Assembly: GCF_000350165.1 (NCBI RefSeq)
Contig: NZ_CAUI01000021.1
Span: 186,001 to 250,000, forward strand
DNA: 64,000 nucleotides
Origin: Halanaerobium saccharolyticum subsp. saccharolyticum DSM 6643
Lineage (GTDB): Bacteria > Bacillota > Halanaerobiia > Halanaerobiales > Halanaerobiaceae
Reading direction: 5' to 3'
Position 1 is the stretch's first letter; each line of letters opens with the position of its first letter. Below the pieces are notes generated by a model. It saw nothing but the letters and a program-made list of their open reading frames with translations, did not search any database and was not told where the DNA came from. Below, one piece after another: positions 1 through 8,467 of this stretch. The position numbers and the translations under genes were made by a program.

Positions 1-1268
1 CGGTACTTGTTGGTACTGCTGATATAGAAAATTCGGAGATGTTAAGTCGAGAGCTTAAAAAAGAAAGAGTACCTCATGAAGTTTTAAATGCTAAAAATCA
101 TGAACGAGAAGCTGATATCATTAAAGATGCTGGTCAGAAAAACAGCATTACCATTGCTACTAATATGGCTGGTCGTGGTACTGATATTGTTTTAGGTGAA
201 GGTGTAGTAGAACTCGGAGGTTTACATGTTTTAGGAACAGAGCGTCACGAAAGTCGTCGGATTGATAATCAGCTGCGGGGACGTGCTGGTCGTCAGGGAG
301 ACCCAGGATCTTCTAGATTTTATGTTTCTTTAGAAGATGATTTATTAAGACTCTTTGGTTCAGATAAAATTAACGGTATTTTAGATAAACTGGGTGTAGA
401 AGAAGATCAGCCGGTTGAGCATAAGCTGATATCTAATTCTATTGAGCGAGCCCAGCAAAAAGTAGAGGGTCGAAACTTTGATCTCAGAAAGGCAATTTTA
501 GAATATGATGATATCTTAAATAAGCAGCGTGAGGTTATTTACGAACAGCGCAAAACTCTGCTGACTACAGATGAATTAGAAGAAAAAATTGCTGGGATGC
601 TGGAACAGCTTTTAGATGATGTAATGGAAATGTTTATTTCAGAAGACTTACACCCAGATGAATGGGATTTAGAAGGAATGTTTGAATATTTACATGGTAT
701 TGGTCTTGCTAAGGAAATAAATGTTGATGATTTAGACTCTATATCAAAAACTGACATTAAAGAAAAAATAACACTCAGTTCTTTAGCTGCTTATGAAGCG
801 AAAAGAGAAAAAGTGGATTCAGATCGTTTCAATAAAATAATTAAATTCTTATCTTTAAGAGTAATAGATCGCAAATGGATGAATCACCTTGATAATATGG
901 ATGAACTTCGACAGGGTATTGGTTTGAGAGCCTATGGGCAAAAGGATCCATTGACAGAATATAAATTTGAATCCTTTGATATGTTTAATGAACTGACTTC
1001 TTCGATTAGAGAAGATATAGTAGAAACTGCCTTTAAAGTTGAGGTTGAAGAAAAAGAAAGAATCCCAAAAGAACAAATTAATCAAAGACAGCTAAATTAC
1101 TCCTCGCCAGAGACAGCTCTAGAAGGTCAAGCCAAGGGCAGAGATAAAGCTAACGCTGGCAATGGAAGTATTGGTCAGAATACTGTAGTTAAGGAAGAAG
1201 AACCTGGTCGTAATGATCCCTGTCCCTGTGGCAGTGGTAAAAAATATAAAAAATGTTGTGGGAGATGA
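1..1268 (+). CDS. secA: Preprotein translocase ATPase SecA, C-terminal part (5' end outside window)
   Basis: SecA is the ATPase that pushes unfolded preproteins through SecYEG at the cytoplasmic membrane. The frame is open from base 3 with no start codon, so the gene begins before the window; the first Met at base 39 is internal. What remains is the end of nucleotide-binding domain 2, with the motifs NMAGRGTDI and QLRGRAGRQGDPGSS, then the helical scaffold and wing regions. An acidic linker leads to the SEC-C zinc-binding tail CPCGSGKKYKKCC at the extreme C-terminus. The stop at 1266-1268 is followed within a few bases by prfB, and secA-prfB is a common bacterial arrangement. The identification is secure; only the N-terminal half is missing. 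Confidence 0.97.
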   Translation, partial: VLVGTADIENSEMLSRELKKERVPHEVLNAKNHEREADIIKDAGQKNSITIATNMAGRGTDIVLGEGVVELGGLHVLGTERHESRRIDNQLRGRAGRQGDPGSSRFYVSLEDDLLRLFGSDKINGILDKLGVEEDQPVEHKLISNSIERAQQKVEGRNFDLRKAILEYDDILNKQREVIYEQRKTLLTTDELEEKIAGMLEQLLDDVMEMFISEDLHPDEWDLEGMFEYLHGIGLAKEINVDDLDSISKTDIKEKITLSSLAAYEAKREKVDSDRFNKIIKFLSLRVIDRKWMNHLDNMDELRQGIGLRAYGQKDPLTEYKFESFDMFNELTSSIREDIVETAFKVEVEEKERIPKEQINQRQLNYSSPETALEGQAKGRDKANAGNGSIGQNTVVKEEEPGRNDPCPCGSGKKYKKCCGR

Positions 1269-1273
1269 TTGGA

Positions 1274-2372
1274 GTGAGCAAAAACTTTAAAGATAAATTT
1301 ACAGAATTAAAGCAGAGATTTCAGGATTTGAGTGATTTACTTTGACCGGGAAAAACTGCTTCAAAACAAAAAAGATATAGAAGCTGAGATGGCTGCTGGT
1401 GGATTCTGGGATGACAAAGAAAATGCACGCAAAAAATCGCAGAAACTTGATCTGATTAAAAAAAGATTAAAAGTTATCGAGCAGCTGGAAGAAAAATTTG
1501 AAGAAGCAGAGGTTTATTTCGAACTGGCAGCAGAAGAAGATGAGAGTTTAGATAGTGAGTTAAAGCTTACTTTAACAGAGCTTGAAAAAGAACTGGAAAA
1601 ACTTGAATTAAAACTGCGGTTAAATGAGCCATATGATGATCATAATGCAATTGTATCTATTCATCCAGGTGCTGGTGGAACAGAATCTCAGGACTGGGCG
1701 CAGATGCTGCTTAGAATGTACAGCCGCTGGGCAGAAACAAATGGATATGAACTGCAGACCCTAGATTTTAATTCTGGTGAAGAAGCTGGAATTAAAAGTG
1801 TGACTATGATGGTTAATGGTGATTATGCTTATGGTTATTTAAAAGGAGAAAAAGGAGTTCATCGTTTAGTCAGGATTTCTCCCTTTGATTCTTCAGGCAG
1901 AAGACATACTTCTTTTGCCTCGGTTGATGTAATGCCAGAAATTGATGATGATATAGAAGTTGATATTAATGAAAATGATTTAAAAATAGATACTTATAGG
2001 GCCAGTGGAGCTGGGGGACAGCATGTAAATAAAACTGATTCGGCAGTTAGAATTACTCACCAGCCGACTGGAGTTGTGGTTCAGTGTCAAAACCAGCGGT
2101 CACAACATAAAAATAAGGAAACAGCGATGAAAATTTTAGCTTCTAAACTACTTGAGCTGAAAGAAGAGGCACAGGCAGAAAAAATTGATGAACTGGGCGG
2201 TGAACATAAGGAAATCGCCTGGGGCAGCCAGATTCGCTCTTATGTTTTCCATCCCTATAATATGATTAAAGATCACCGCACCGATTTTGAGGAAGGTAAT
2301 GTAGATAAGGTGATGGATGGATATATAGATGAATTTATAGAATCATATTTAAAATATAAAAGCGCAAAGTAA
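1274..2372 (+). CDS. prfB: Peptide chain release factor 2 (programmed +1 frameshift)
   Basis: RF2 releases finished peptides at UGA and UAA codons. The gene is in two frames. A 23-codon first frame starts at GTG 1274 (SD GGGAG at 1260-1264, 9 nt away; the same-frame ATG at 1265 abuts the SD and is less likely). It runs to an in-frame TGA at 1343-1345 inside CTT-TGA-C. A +1 shift there continues into the long frame at GAC 1344 through to 2372, giving roughly 366 residues, normal for RF2. The product holds the GGQ loop (SGAGGQHVNKTDSAVRITH) for peptidyl hydrolysis. An open frame beginning at GTG 1332 alone would lack the N-terminus and should not be taken as the gene. The autoregulatory frameshift lets low RF2 raise its own synthesis. 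Confidence 0.95.
1331..1346 (+). promoter_or_regulatory. prfB programmed +1 frameshift site
   Basis: The slippery heptamer CTTTGAC at 1340-1346 matches the canonical RF2 site, with P-site CUU and a UGA followed by C. The internal SD-like element normally found just upstream is weak here: GAGTGA at 1330-1335 rather than AGGGGG. Function is known from the family; the site itself is read directly. Confidence 0.9.
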
Positions 2373-2397
2373 ATATTTTATAGAAAAGGTGAATTTT

Positions 2398-4347
2398 TTG
2401 AAGAAAATACTGATCGGAATTATTTTAATAACTTTTATTGCAGCAGCTTTTACTCTAACAGCAAGAGTTAATAAGGTCGACCAAAAGCCGGGAGTAGAAA
2501 TAGTTATGGATGGTGAAAGTTATACAGAGTTAAAGGCGCTGGCTCCAGGAATAAATCTGCAAAATCTAAAAGAAAATGGAATTACAGCCTTAGCTGTTTA
2601 CCAACAGAGCTTAGAAGATTTTATAGATAAGGGTAGTGTAAAAAGATTAGAAGCTCTGGATATTTTTTTTGCAGGTGAGGAATTACAAAATATGTTAAAA
2701 AATAGTGGAATAGAGGTTGATCAACTCGATAATTCAGCTATTTTTGCAGTTTTTAGTGATTCTCTAAAAAATCAGATTAATAATTTGGCACCAGAACTTA
2801 AAGCAGAATATTCAATTGAGTTAATAAAGACTAACGCTTATGATCTACTTTATTTTCCTAACTGGCATCAAAGCCTTGAAGATTTAAGCTTAGGGTATAA
2901 TTCTAATCAGGTTGAAGAAGCGAAAGAACTTGGTTTAAAGATCGCATACAGGAGCAATAATAAAGTTAATGCTTTCTCTGCTTTAAAAAGTAATCTTGAA
3001 CTGATAAAACCGAAATTTTTAATTTTTGATGGTGAAGAAGTAACCGGTTATCCAAATAAAATTCAAGAAACTGCTTCTTTAATGGAGAAGTATGGTTTAA
3101 CTTTTGGTAAAGTAGAGGCTTTTATAGCTGCTCAAGCTGGAGCAGAAAAATTAGCTGTATTAAATGATTATAAAATGCTTCGTACTCACAGTATGCAGCA
3201 GGAGGAAGTTGAACAGGCAGCTGATCAAGAAATAATAAGCCGTTATTTACTTTCAGTTAGAGAGAGAAATGTAAAAATCATTTATCATAAACCCTATCTT
3301 AAGGGAAATCGGCTGGTTGAAAGAAATTTAAATCTACTTTCTGCTTTGAGTTCTAATTTAGAGACTGAAGGATATAAATTAGGTAATTCTGAAGCAGCCA
3401 AGTATTTTAGTAATTCAAGTTGGCACCTTTTAACAGTTTTGTTAGGAGTAACTGCTGCTGGAATTTTACTTTTAAATTATTTTAGTGCTTTTAATTATTC
3501 AAGTTTTATGAATATTTTCTTCTTATTATCTGCTGGAGCTGGAATGATTTTATTACAGAGTGGAAGAGAAGTTTTGTTAAGACAGATAACTGCTCTTGGC
3601 TCAGCAATAATATTTCCTTCGGTAGCTGTTATTATTTTTCTACTGGAAAAAGATAAAGGAGGGGAAGAACTTGAGGGTGGATTAAGTCTTTCTTATCTGT
3701 TCTTTAATTTTTCTGCAGCTGTTTTAACTGCTTTAATCGGAGGAATATTTGTGAGTGCCGCTCTAAACAGCAGTGATTTTATTTTTAAGATTAATGATTT
3801 TAGAGGTGTTAAAATAGCGTTTTTGCTGCCTTTAATTATTATTTCACTTTATTACTTTATTCAACCAGGTAGAAAAAAACTAACAAAAGAAATACCCAGG
3901 CTGCTGGAAAGTGTTATTAAAATTAAACATTTAATTATTGCAGGAGGCCTGGCTTTAATAGCAATTATTTATATTGGTCGAACAGGCAATTTTCCTCTGC
4001 TGCCGGTACCTGCATGGGAATTAACTGTCCGCAGTTTCTTAGAAAAAATACTTTATGTGCGACCTCGTTTTAAAGAGTTTTTGATTGGACATCCAATCTT
4101 TATATTTTCGTTATATTTGAGTGCTAAAAAACGAAAAGAGCTTTATTTTTATCCATTTTTAATGCTGGCTTCAGTTGGAGTTATTACAACAGTCAACACT
4201 TTTTCTCATCTTCATACACCTGTTATAATATCACTACTGAGAACTTTTCATGCTTATTGGCTCAGTTTTGTAATAGCTTTAGTTTTAATTTTTATTTATA
4301 AATTATTCAATCGTTTTTATAAAAAATATTATTATTTATGGGGTTAA
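2398..4347 (+). CDS. DUF5693-type multi-pass membrane protein
   Basis: A large membrane protein of unknown function that in Firmicutes is typically found directly before csaB, as here. I prefer the TTG start at 2398 (SD AAGGTG at 2386-2391, 6 nt away) over the in-frame GTG at 2389, which lies inside that SD. A hydrophobic segment at residues 3-20 is followed by a soluble, presumably extracytoplasmic domain of about 310 residues. From about residue 340 to the end there are many hydrophobic helices, probably eight or more. The downstream csaB starts 3 bp after the stop, so co-transcription is very likely. The context suggests a role in building or exporting a pyruvylated cell-envelope polymer, but no enzyme motif is recognisable, so that is inference. 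Confidence 0.75.
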   Translation: MKKILIGIILITFIAAAFTLTARVNKVDQKPGVEIVMDGESYTELKALAPGINLQNLKENGITALAVYQQSLEDFIDKGSVKRLEALDIFFAGEELQNMLKNSGIEVDQLDNSAIFAVFSDSLKNQINNLAPELKAEYSIELIKTNAYDLLYFPNWHQSLEDLSLGYNSNQVEEAKELGLKIAYRSNNKVNAFSALKSNLELIKPKFLIFDGEEVTGYPNKIQETASLMEKYGLTFGKVEAFIAAQAGAEKLAVLNDYKMLRTHSMQQEEVEQAADQEIISRYLLSVRERNVKIIYHKPYLKGNRLVERNLNLLSALSSNLETEGYKLGNSEAAKYFSNSSWHLLTVLLGVTAAGILLLNYFSAFNYSSFMNIFFLLSAGAGMILLQSGREVLLRQITALGSAIIFPSVAVIIFLLEKDKGGEELEGGLSLSYLFFNFSAAVLTALIGGIFVSAALNSSDFIFKINDFRGVKIAFLLPLIIISLYYFIQPGRKKLTKEIPRLLESVIKIKHLIIAGGLALIAIIYIGRTGNFPLLPVPAWELTVRSFLEKILYVRPRFKEFLIGHPIFIFSLYLSAKKRKELYFYPFLMLASVGVITTVNTFSHLHTPVIISLLRTFHAYWLSFVIALVLIFIYKLFNRFYKKYYYLWG

Positions 4348-4350
4348 AAA

Positions 4351-5421
4351 ATGAAAAAAATTGTGATTTCTGGTTATTATGGCTTTAATAACCTCGGAGA
4401 TGAGGCGATTTTAGCTGGTATAACTTCACTATTAAAAAAGAAAAATAAAGATTTAGAGATAACTGTTTTGTCAGCTTCTCCAGCCAAAACAGCTAAATTA
4501 TATAATGTTAAGGCGGTTAGCCGCAATTCAATTCTTGAAATTTTATCAGCACTAGCTGAGGCAGATCTTTTTATTAGTGGTGGTGGCAGTCTACTGCAGG
4601 ATGTGACTGGTAATTTTTCTGTACCTTATTATTTAGGACTTGCCTGGTTGGCAAAAATTCAGGGAACAAAAACTGTTTTTTATGCTCAGGGTGCTGGCCC
4701 TTTAAATAAAAAATGGAGCCAGATGTTAACATCTTTTACTTTAAATAGATTTAATTTATTAGGTGTTAGAGATAAAGGTACTGAACAATTATTAAAGAAA
4801 ATTGGAGTCAAAAAAAATATTGAGCTAACAGTTGATCCAGTCTTTGGACTTCATGATCCTTTACATAACAAAAGACAAAGGATTAAAGGTAAGATCGAAA
4901 TCGGAGTTTCTGTTAGGCCCTGGTCAGTAGACTATATTAATCAATTAGCTGCTGCTTTAAATAGATTTTCTCAAGCTAAGAATATTAAATTTATCATATT
5001 TCCAATGCATCAGGGCTCAGATGAAGGAATTTCTCAACAGTTAAAAAATAAATTAAACTCTGAAGCTGAAATTAATAATTTGCCTGAAGCACCTGAAAAA
5101 GCACTAAAAGAATTTTCTCATCTAGATTTATTTATAGGTGTTCGTTTACATAGTCTCATTTTTGCTCTTTTAAATAAAATTCCGCTGCTTGCTTTGAGTT
5201 ATGACCCCAAAATTGAAGGATTAATGTCTGAATTAGATTATTTACCTTTAATAAAATTAGAAAATTTAGAGGTAGAAAAAGTAGTAAATGAATTGGAATA
5301 TATATTTGGTGAAAAATACAGCCTTCGCAAAAAAAATGCAGAATTTTTGAAGCAGAAAAATATTGAAGCAGAGAGTTTTGCTGAGCTTGTTTTAGAGGAG
5401 GTTGACTCTTGCGAAAGCTGA
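4351..5421 (+). CDS. csaB: Polysaccharide pyruvyl transferase CsaB
   Basis: CsaB adds a ketal pyruvate to a secondary cell-wall polysaccharide, creating the ligand for SLH domains of S-layer and envelope-tethered proteins. The 356-residue protein starts with the typical ISGYYGFNNLGDEAIL motif and has SGGGSLLQD near residue 77. FYAQGAGPL and the C-terminal GVRLHSLIFALL segment are both usual in the family. It starts 3 bp after the DUF5693 gene and overlaps the next glycosyltransferase by 13 bp, so the three form one operon. The ligand residues of the polymer cannot be deduced from sequence. The family call is confident; the S-layer anchoring role is from characterised homologues. Confidence 0.93.
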   Translation: MKKIVISGYYGFNNLGDEAILAGITSLLKKKNKDLEITVLSASPAKTAKLYNVKAVSRNSILEILSALAEADLFISGGGSLLQDVTGNFSVPYYLGLAWLAKIQGTKTVFYAQGAGPLNKKWSQMLTSFTLNRFNLLGVRDKGTEQLLKKIGVKKNIELTVDPVFGLHDPLHNKRQRIKGKIEIGVSVRPWSVDYINQLAAALNRFSQAKNIKFIIFPMHQGSDEGISQQLKNKLNSEAEINNLPEAPEKALKEFSHLDLFIGVRLHSLIFALLNKIPLLALSYDPKIEGLMSELDYLPLIKLENLEVEKVVNELEYIFGEKYSLRKKNAEFLKQKNIEAESFAELVLEEVDSCES

Positions 5422-6143
5422 TAAAAATACTTGATGTAAATATCGATCAGGCAAATATGGAGCAGTCAGTTGAGCGAATTAAAGAACTAATTTTTGATCA
5501 CGAAAAAAGTTCTTTAGTTGTAACTCCAAATTCAGAAATGATAGCAATGGCAGCTGAAGATATTGAACTTGCTAGAATCTTAAATTCTGCTGATTTGGCA
5601 ACTGCGGATGGGATTGGAGTTGTTATTGCTTCTAAAATTTTAGGGCAGCCTTTGCCAGAAAGAGTTGCTGGTTTTGATTTGATCAGCTCTTTATTCAAAG
5701 AATTTGCAGAAGAAGATATTAATTTTTATTTTTTAGGCAGCAAACCGGGTATTGTTGATCGAGCAGTAGAAAATTTAAAAAGAGATTATCCAAATTTAAA
5801 TATAGCTGGTTATCACCACGGTTATATAGATTATGATGATCAGCAGAAAATAATTGAAGAAATTAATTCAAAAAACATTGATTTACTGTTGGTGGGAATG
5901 GGAGTTCCACTGCAGGAGAAATTTTTAGATAGTAATTTAAAAAAATTGAAGGTTGGGGCTGCAGTGACTGTTGGTGGTAGTTTTGATGTGCTGGCAGGCG
6001 AAGTCAATAGAGCACCGCTTTGGATGCAGAAGGCTGCCTTAGAATGGTTTTACAGATTACTGCAGGAGCCGTCTCGTTTTGGTAGAATGTTATCATTACC
6101 TAAGTTTATTTTTTTAGTATTAAAATCTAAATATCTAGAATAA
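5409..6143 (+). CDS. WecG/TagA/CpsF family glycosyltransferase
   Basis: This GT26 family transfers N-acetylmannosamine or its uronic acid to a lipid-linked GlcNAc at the inner face of the membrane, an early step in wall-polymer or enterobacterial-common-antigen-like synthesis. The start is TTG 5409, with SD GGAGG at 5397-5401 lying inside the end of csaB; the genes overlap by 13 bp. Family motifs are TPNSEMIAMA, ADGIGVV, FYFLGSKPG and the C-terminal GVGGSFDVLAGEV-like stretch (VGGSFDVLAGEVNRAP), followed by the aromatic ALEWFYRLLQEP tail. The 244-residue length is normal. Coupling to csaB argues that it builds the polymer CsaB pyruvylates. The exact donor sugar is unknown. Confidence 0.92.
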   Translation: MRKLIKILDVNIDQANMEQSVERIKELIFDHEKSSLVVTPNSEMIAMAAEDIELARILNSADLATADGIGVVIASKILGQPLPERVAGFDLISSLFKEFAEEDINFYFLGSKPGIVDRAVENLKRDYPNLNIAGYHHGYIDYDDQQKIIEEINSKNIDLLLVGMGVPLQEKFLDSNLKKLKVGAAVTVGGSFDVLAGEVNRAPLWMQKAALEWFYRLLQEPSRFGRMLSLPKFIFLVLKSKYLE

Positions 6144-6172
6144 GTGTATAAGTTTATCAGGGGGTATAAATT

Positions 6173-7015
6173 TTGAACAAAAAAAATATAATTGAGTATC
6201 TAGGAATTACGGCGGGCTCTTTTTTAATTGCTCTAGCCTTAACTGTATTTTTGGTGCCAAATAGAATTGCAGCTGGGGGAGTAAGTGGTTTAGCAACTGT
6301 TATTTATTACATAACATCTTTTCCAATTGGAATAACTATGTTAATTATAAATATTCCTCTTTTCCTCGCAGGGGTAAAAATTATGGGAAAGAGTTTTGGA
6401 GTTAGAACCATTTATGGAATAGCTTCTCTTTCTATTTTCACTGATCTGCTGCAGCCACATATGACTTCTCTAACTGATGATCTGTTATTAGCTTCAATTT
6501 ATGGAGGCGTGGTCGGAGGTATTGGTCTGGGTCTGGTTTTTAGATTCCGTGGAACTACAGGGGGTACGGACTTAATTGCATCATTGATAAATTATTATAC
6601 AGGCATTTCTGTTGGGGAAGGGTTATTGATTGCAGATGGAATTGTTGTAACCCTGGCCGGAATCTTTTTCAATTTAGAAGTTGCTCTTTATGCAGCAGTT
6701 ACAATTTTTATTACTTCTCAAACTATAGATGTTATACAAGAAGGTTTAAACTTTAAAAAAGGATTACTTATCATTTCTGATAAAGCCGAAGAAATTAATC
6801 AGATGGTAGTTGATGATTTAAATAGAAGTACAACTGAGTTTGCAGCTAAGGGTGGTTATACTGGAGAAAAAAAGAGAGTGCTGCTCTGTATTATTTCCCG
6901 CTCTGAAGTTTCAGAAGTAAAAAGAGCAGTAGCTGATATTGATAAAGATGCATTTGTAATTATTAGTAATGTTCACGAAGTGCTTGGCGAAGGTTTTACA
7001 GAAATAGTACGTTAA
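6173..7015 (+). CDS. YitT family membrane protein (DUF161 + DUF2179)
   Basis: A 280-residue protein starting at TTG 6173 with SD AGGGGG at 6159-6164. Residues 1-190 hold about five to six transmembrane helices with repeated Gly-rich motifs (GGVSGLATVIYY, GGVVGGIGLGLVFRFRGTTGGTD). The C-terminal 80 or so residues form the soluble DUF2179 domain (KRVLLCIISRSE, VHEVLGEGF). YitT proteins are widespread in Firmicutes and no biochemical function is firmly established. It follows the csaB cluster after 29 bp, so read-through is plausible, but no functional link is evident. Confidence 0.9.
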   Translation: MNKKNIIEYLGITAGSFLIALALTVFLVPNRIAAGGVSGLATVIYYITSFPIGITMLIINIPLFLAGVKIMGKSFGVRTIYGIASLSIFTDLLQPHMTSLTDDLLLASIYGGVVGGIGLGLVFRFRGTTGGTDLIASLINYYTGISVGEGLLIADGIVVTLAGIFFNLEVALYAAVTIFITSQTIDVIQEGLNFKKGLLIISDKAEEINQMVVDDLNRSTTEFAAKGGYTGEKKRVLLCIISRSEVSEVKRAVADIDKDAFVIISNVHEVLGEGFTEIVR

Positions 7016-7096
7016 GACTAGAATAAGAATGAAATTATAATTTTTTGTGGTAATTTTTTTGATTTATACAATTATAGAAAGTAGGTGGCAGATTTA

Positions 7097-8332
7097 ATGA
7101 AAAAAATTAGAAAAGCTTTTAACAATAAAATAATATTTTTTAGTTTAATATTATTAATCTTTTTTTCCTTTTCTTTTGTAGTTTCTGCGCAGGATGGAAC
7201 AGTTGATGATCAAATTACAGAAGAACAGCAGGCAAATGATTACACAAAAGCAGATGCTTTTCAAGATGTAATGTTTTTGCTGCAGAATTATTATGTTGAG
7301 GATGTTGATTTTGAAACTTTAATTGAAGGTGCCATAGACGGAATGTTAAATAAAGTTGATCGTTATTCATATTTTATGTCTGCTTCAGAATATGAGGAAA
7401 TGCAGCAGGAATATGAAGGTCATTATGGTGGTATCGGAATTGTAATTACAATGAGGGACAATAAATTGACTATAGTTTCTCCAATAAAAAATACTCCCGG
7501 AGAAAAAGCTGGCTTAAGGGCTGGGGATGTGATTTCTGCCATTGATGGCAAGAAAACAGCAGAAATGTCACAAATGAAAGCTGTAGATATGATGAGGGGA
7601 GAAGAAGATACAGATGTTATTTTGACCATTAAGCGTGGAGATGAAGACCCTTTTGATGTGGAAATAACTCGTAAAGATATTGAAGTTCCTTATGTGGAGA
7701 CTGAAATGAAAACTGAAGACATTGGTTATATATCTTTAGCTCAGTTTATTGAAGATGTAGGAACAGATGTTGAAAAAGCCGTTGCCAACTTAAAAGAACA
7801 GGGAGCCCGTGGAATTATTCTTGATTTAAGAAATAACCCAGGTGGTTTATTGAATGAAGCTGTAAATGTAGCTTCAGTATTTTTAGATGAGGGAGTGGTA
7901 GTTTCTGTTAGACAAAAAGATGAGACTGAAAGAGTTTTAGAAGTTAATGAAAAGATCTCATCTGATACTCAAATTCCATTAATTGTGTTAATTAATCAAG
8001 GATCTGCCAGTGCCTCAGAAATTGTTGCAGGTGCTGTTCAGGATTATGATAGGGGTAAGTTAATTGGAACAACAACCTTTGGTAAGGGTGTTGTACAGTC
8101 AGTTGTACCACTTAAAGATGGTTCTGCTGTCAGCATAACTACTGCGCGTTATTATACTCCTGATGGAAATTATATTCACGAAAAAGGAATTGAACCGGGC
8201 ACAAATGTTGAGTTAGATCTAGAAGCTGCTCAGGAAGACGGTAGTGATAAGCAGTTAGATAAGGCTCTTGAAGAAATGGAAAATATGATTTTTGTCCGAG
8301 ATTTCCAGGATAAAAAAGCTGCCGGAGAATAG
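7097..8332 (+). CDS. S41 family C-terminal processing peptidase (CtpA/CtpB-like)
   Basis: An exported serine protease of the tail-specific family, which trims or degrades envelope proteins from their C-termini. I choose ATG 7097 (SD AGGTGG at 7083-7088, 8 nt spacing); the GTG at 7085 sits inside that SD. A hydrophobic signal/anchor lies at about residues 15-31 (FFSLILLIFFSFSFVVSA). A PDZ domain spans about 95-175, starting around YGGIGIVI. The protease core has the Ser motif NQGSASASEIVAGA and the general-base Lys in TTFGKGVVQS, so the Ser-Lys dyad is intact. The 411-residue length is typical. It stands alone, with a terminator after it. Confidence 0.93.
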   Translation: MKKIRKAFNNKIIFFSLILLIFFSFSFVVSAQDGTVDDQITEEQQANDYTKADAFQDVMFLLQNYYVEDVDFETLIEGAIDGMLNKVDRYSYFMSASEYEEMQQEYEGHYGGIGIVITMRDNKLTIVSPIKNTPGEKAGLRAGDVISAIDGKKTAEMSQMKAVDMMRGEEDTDVILTIKRGDEDPFDVEITRKDIEVPYVETEMKTEDIGYISLAQFIEDVGTDVEKAVANLKEQGARGIILDLRNNPGGLLNEAVNVASVFLDEGVVVSVRQKDETERVLEVNEKISSDTQIPLIVLINQGSASASEIVAGAVQDYDRGKLIGTTTFGKGVVQSVVPLKDGSAVSITTARYYTPDGNYIHEKGIEPGTNVELDLEAAQEDGSDKQLDKALEEMENMIFVRDFQDKKAAGE

Positions 8333-8364
8333 AAAAATCAATAAAAAAAATAAATTTCTAAATT

Positions 8365-8395
8365 AAAGGAACCAGCTCTGTCTGGTTTCTTTAAT
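8365..8395 (+). terminator. Rho-independent terminator after S41 peptidase
   Basis: Eleven-base arms AAAGGAACCAG (8365-8375) and CTGGTTTCTTT (8382-8392) pair with a single G-U pair across a 6-nt loop, with T-rich sequence following. Confidence 0.75.
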
Positions 8396-8467
8396 TGTGT
8401 TAAGGGAATATAATATATAAATAATTAAAAAGAGAAAATTACAAATTAAAACAGGAGGATAAAAAAA

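Noticed and set aside
1343-1345. In-frame TGA in prfB as a nonsense mutation or selenocysteine codon
   Set aside because: It is the conserved programmed frameshift stop of release factor 2.
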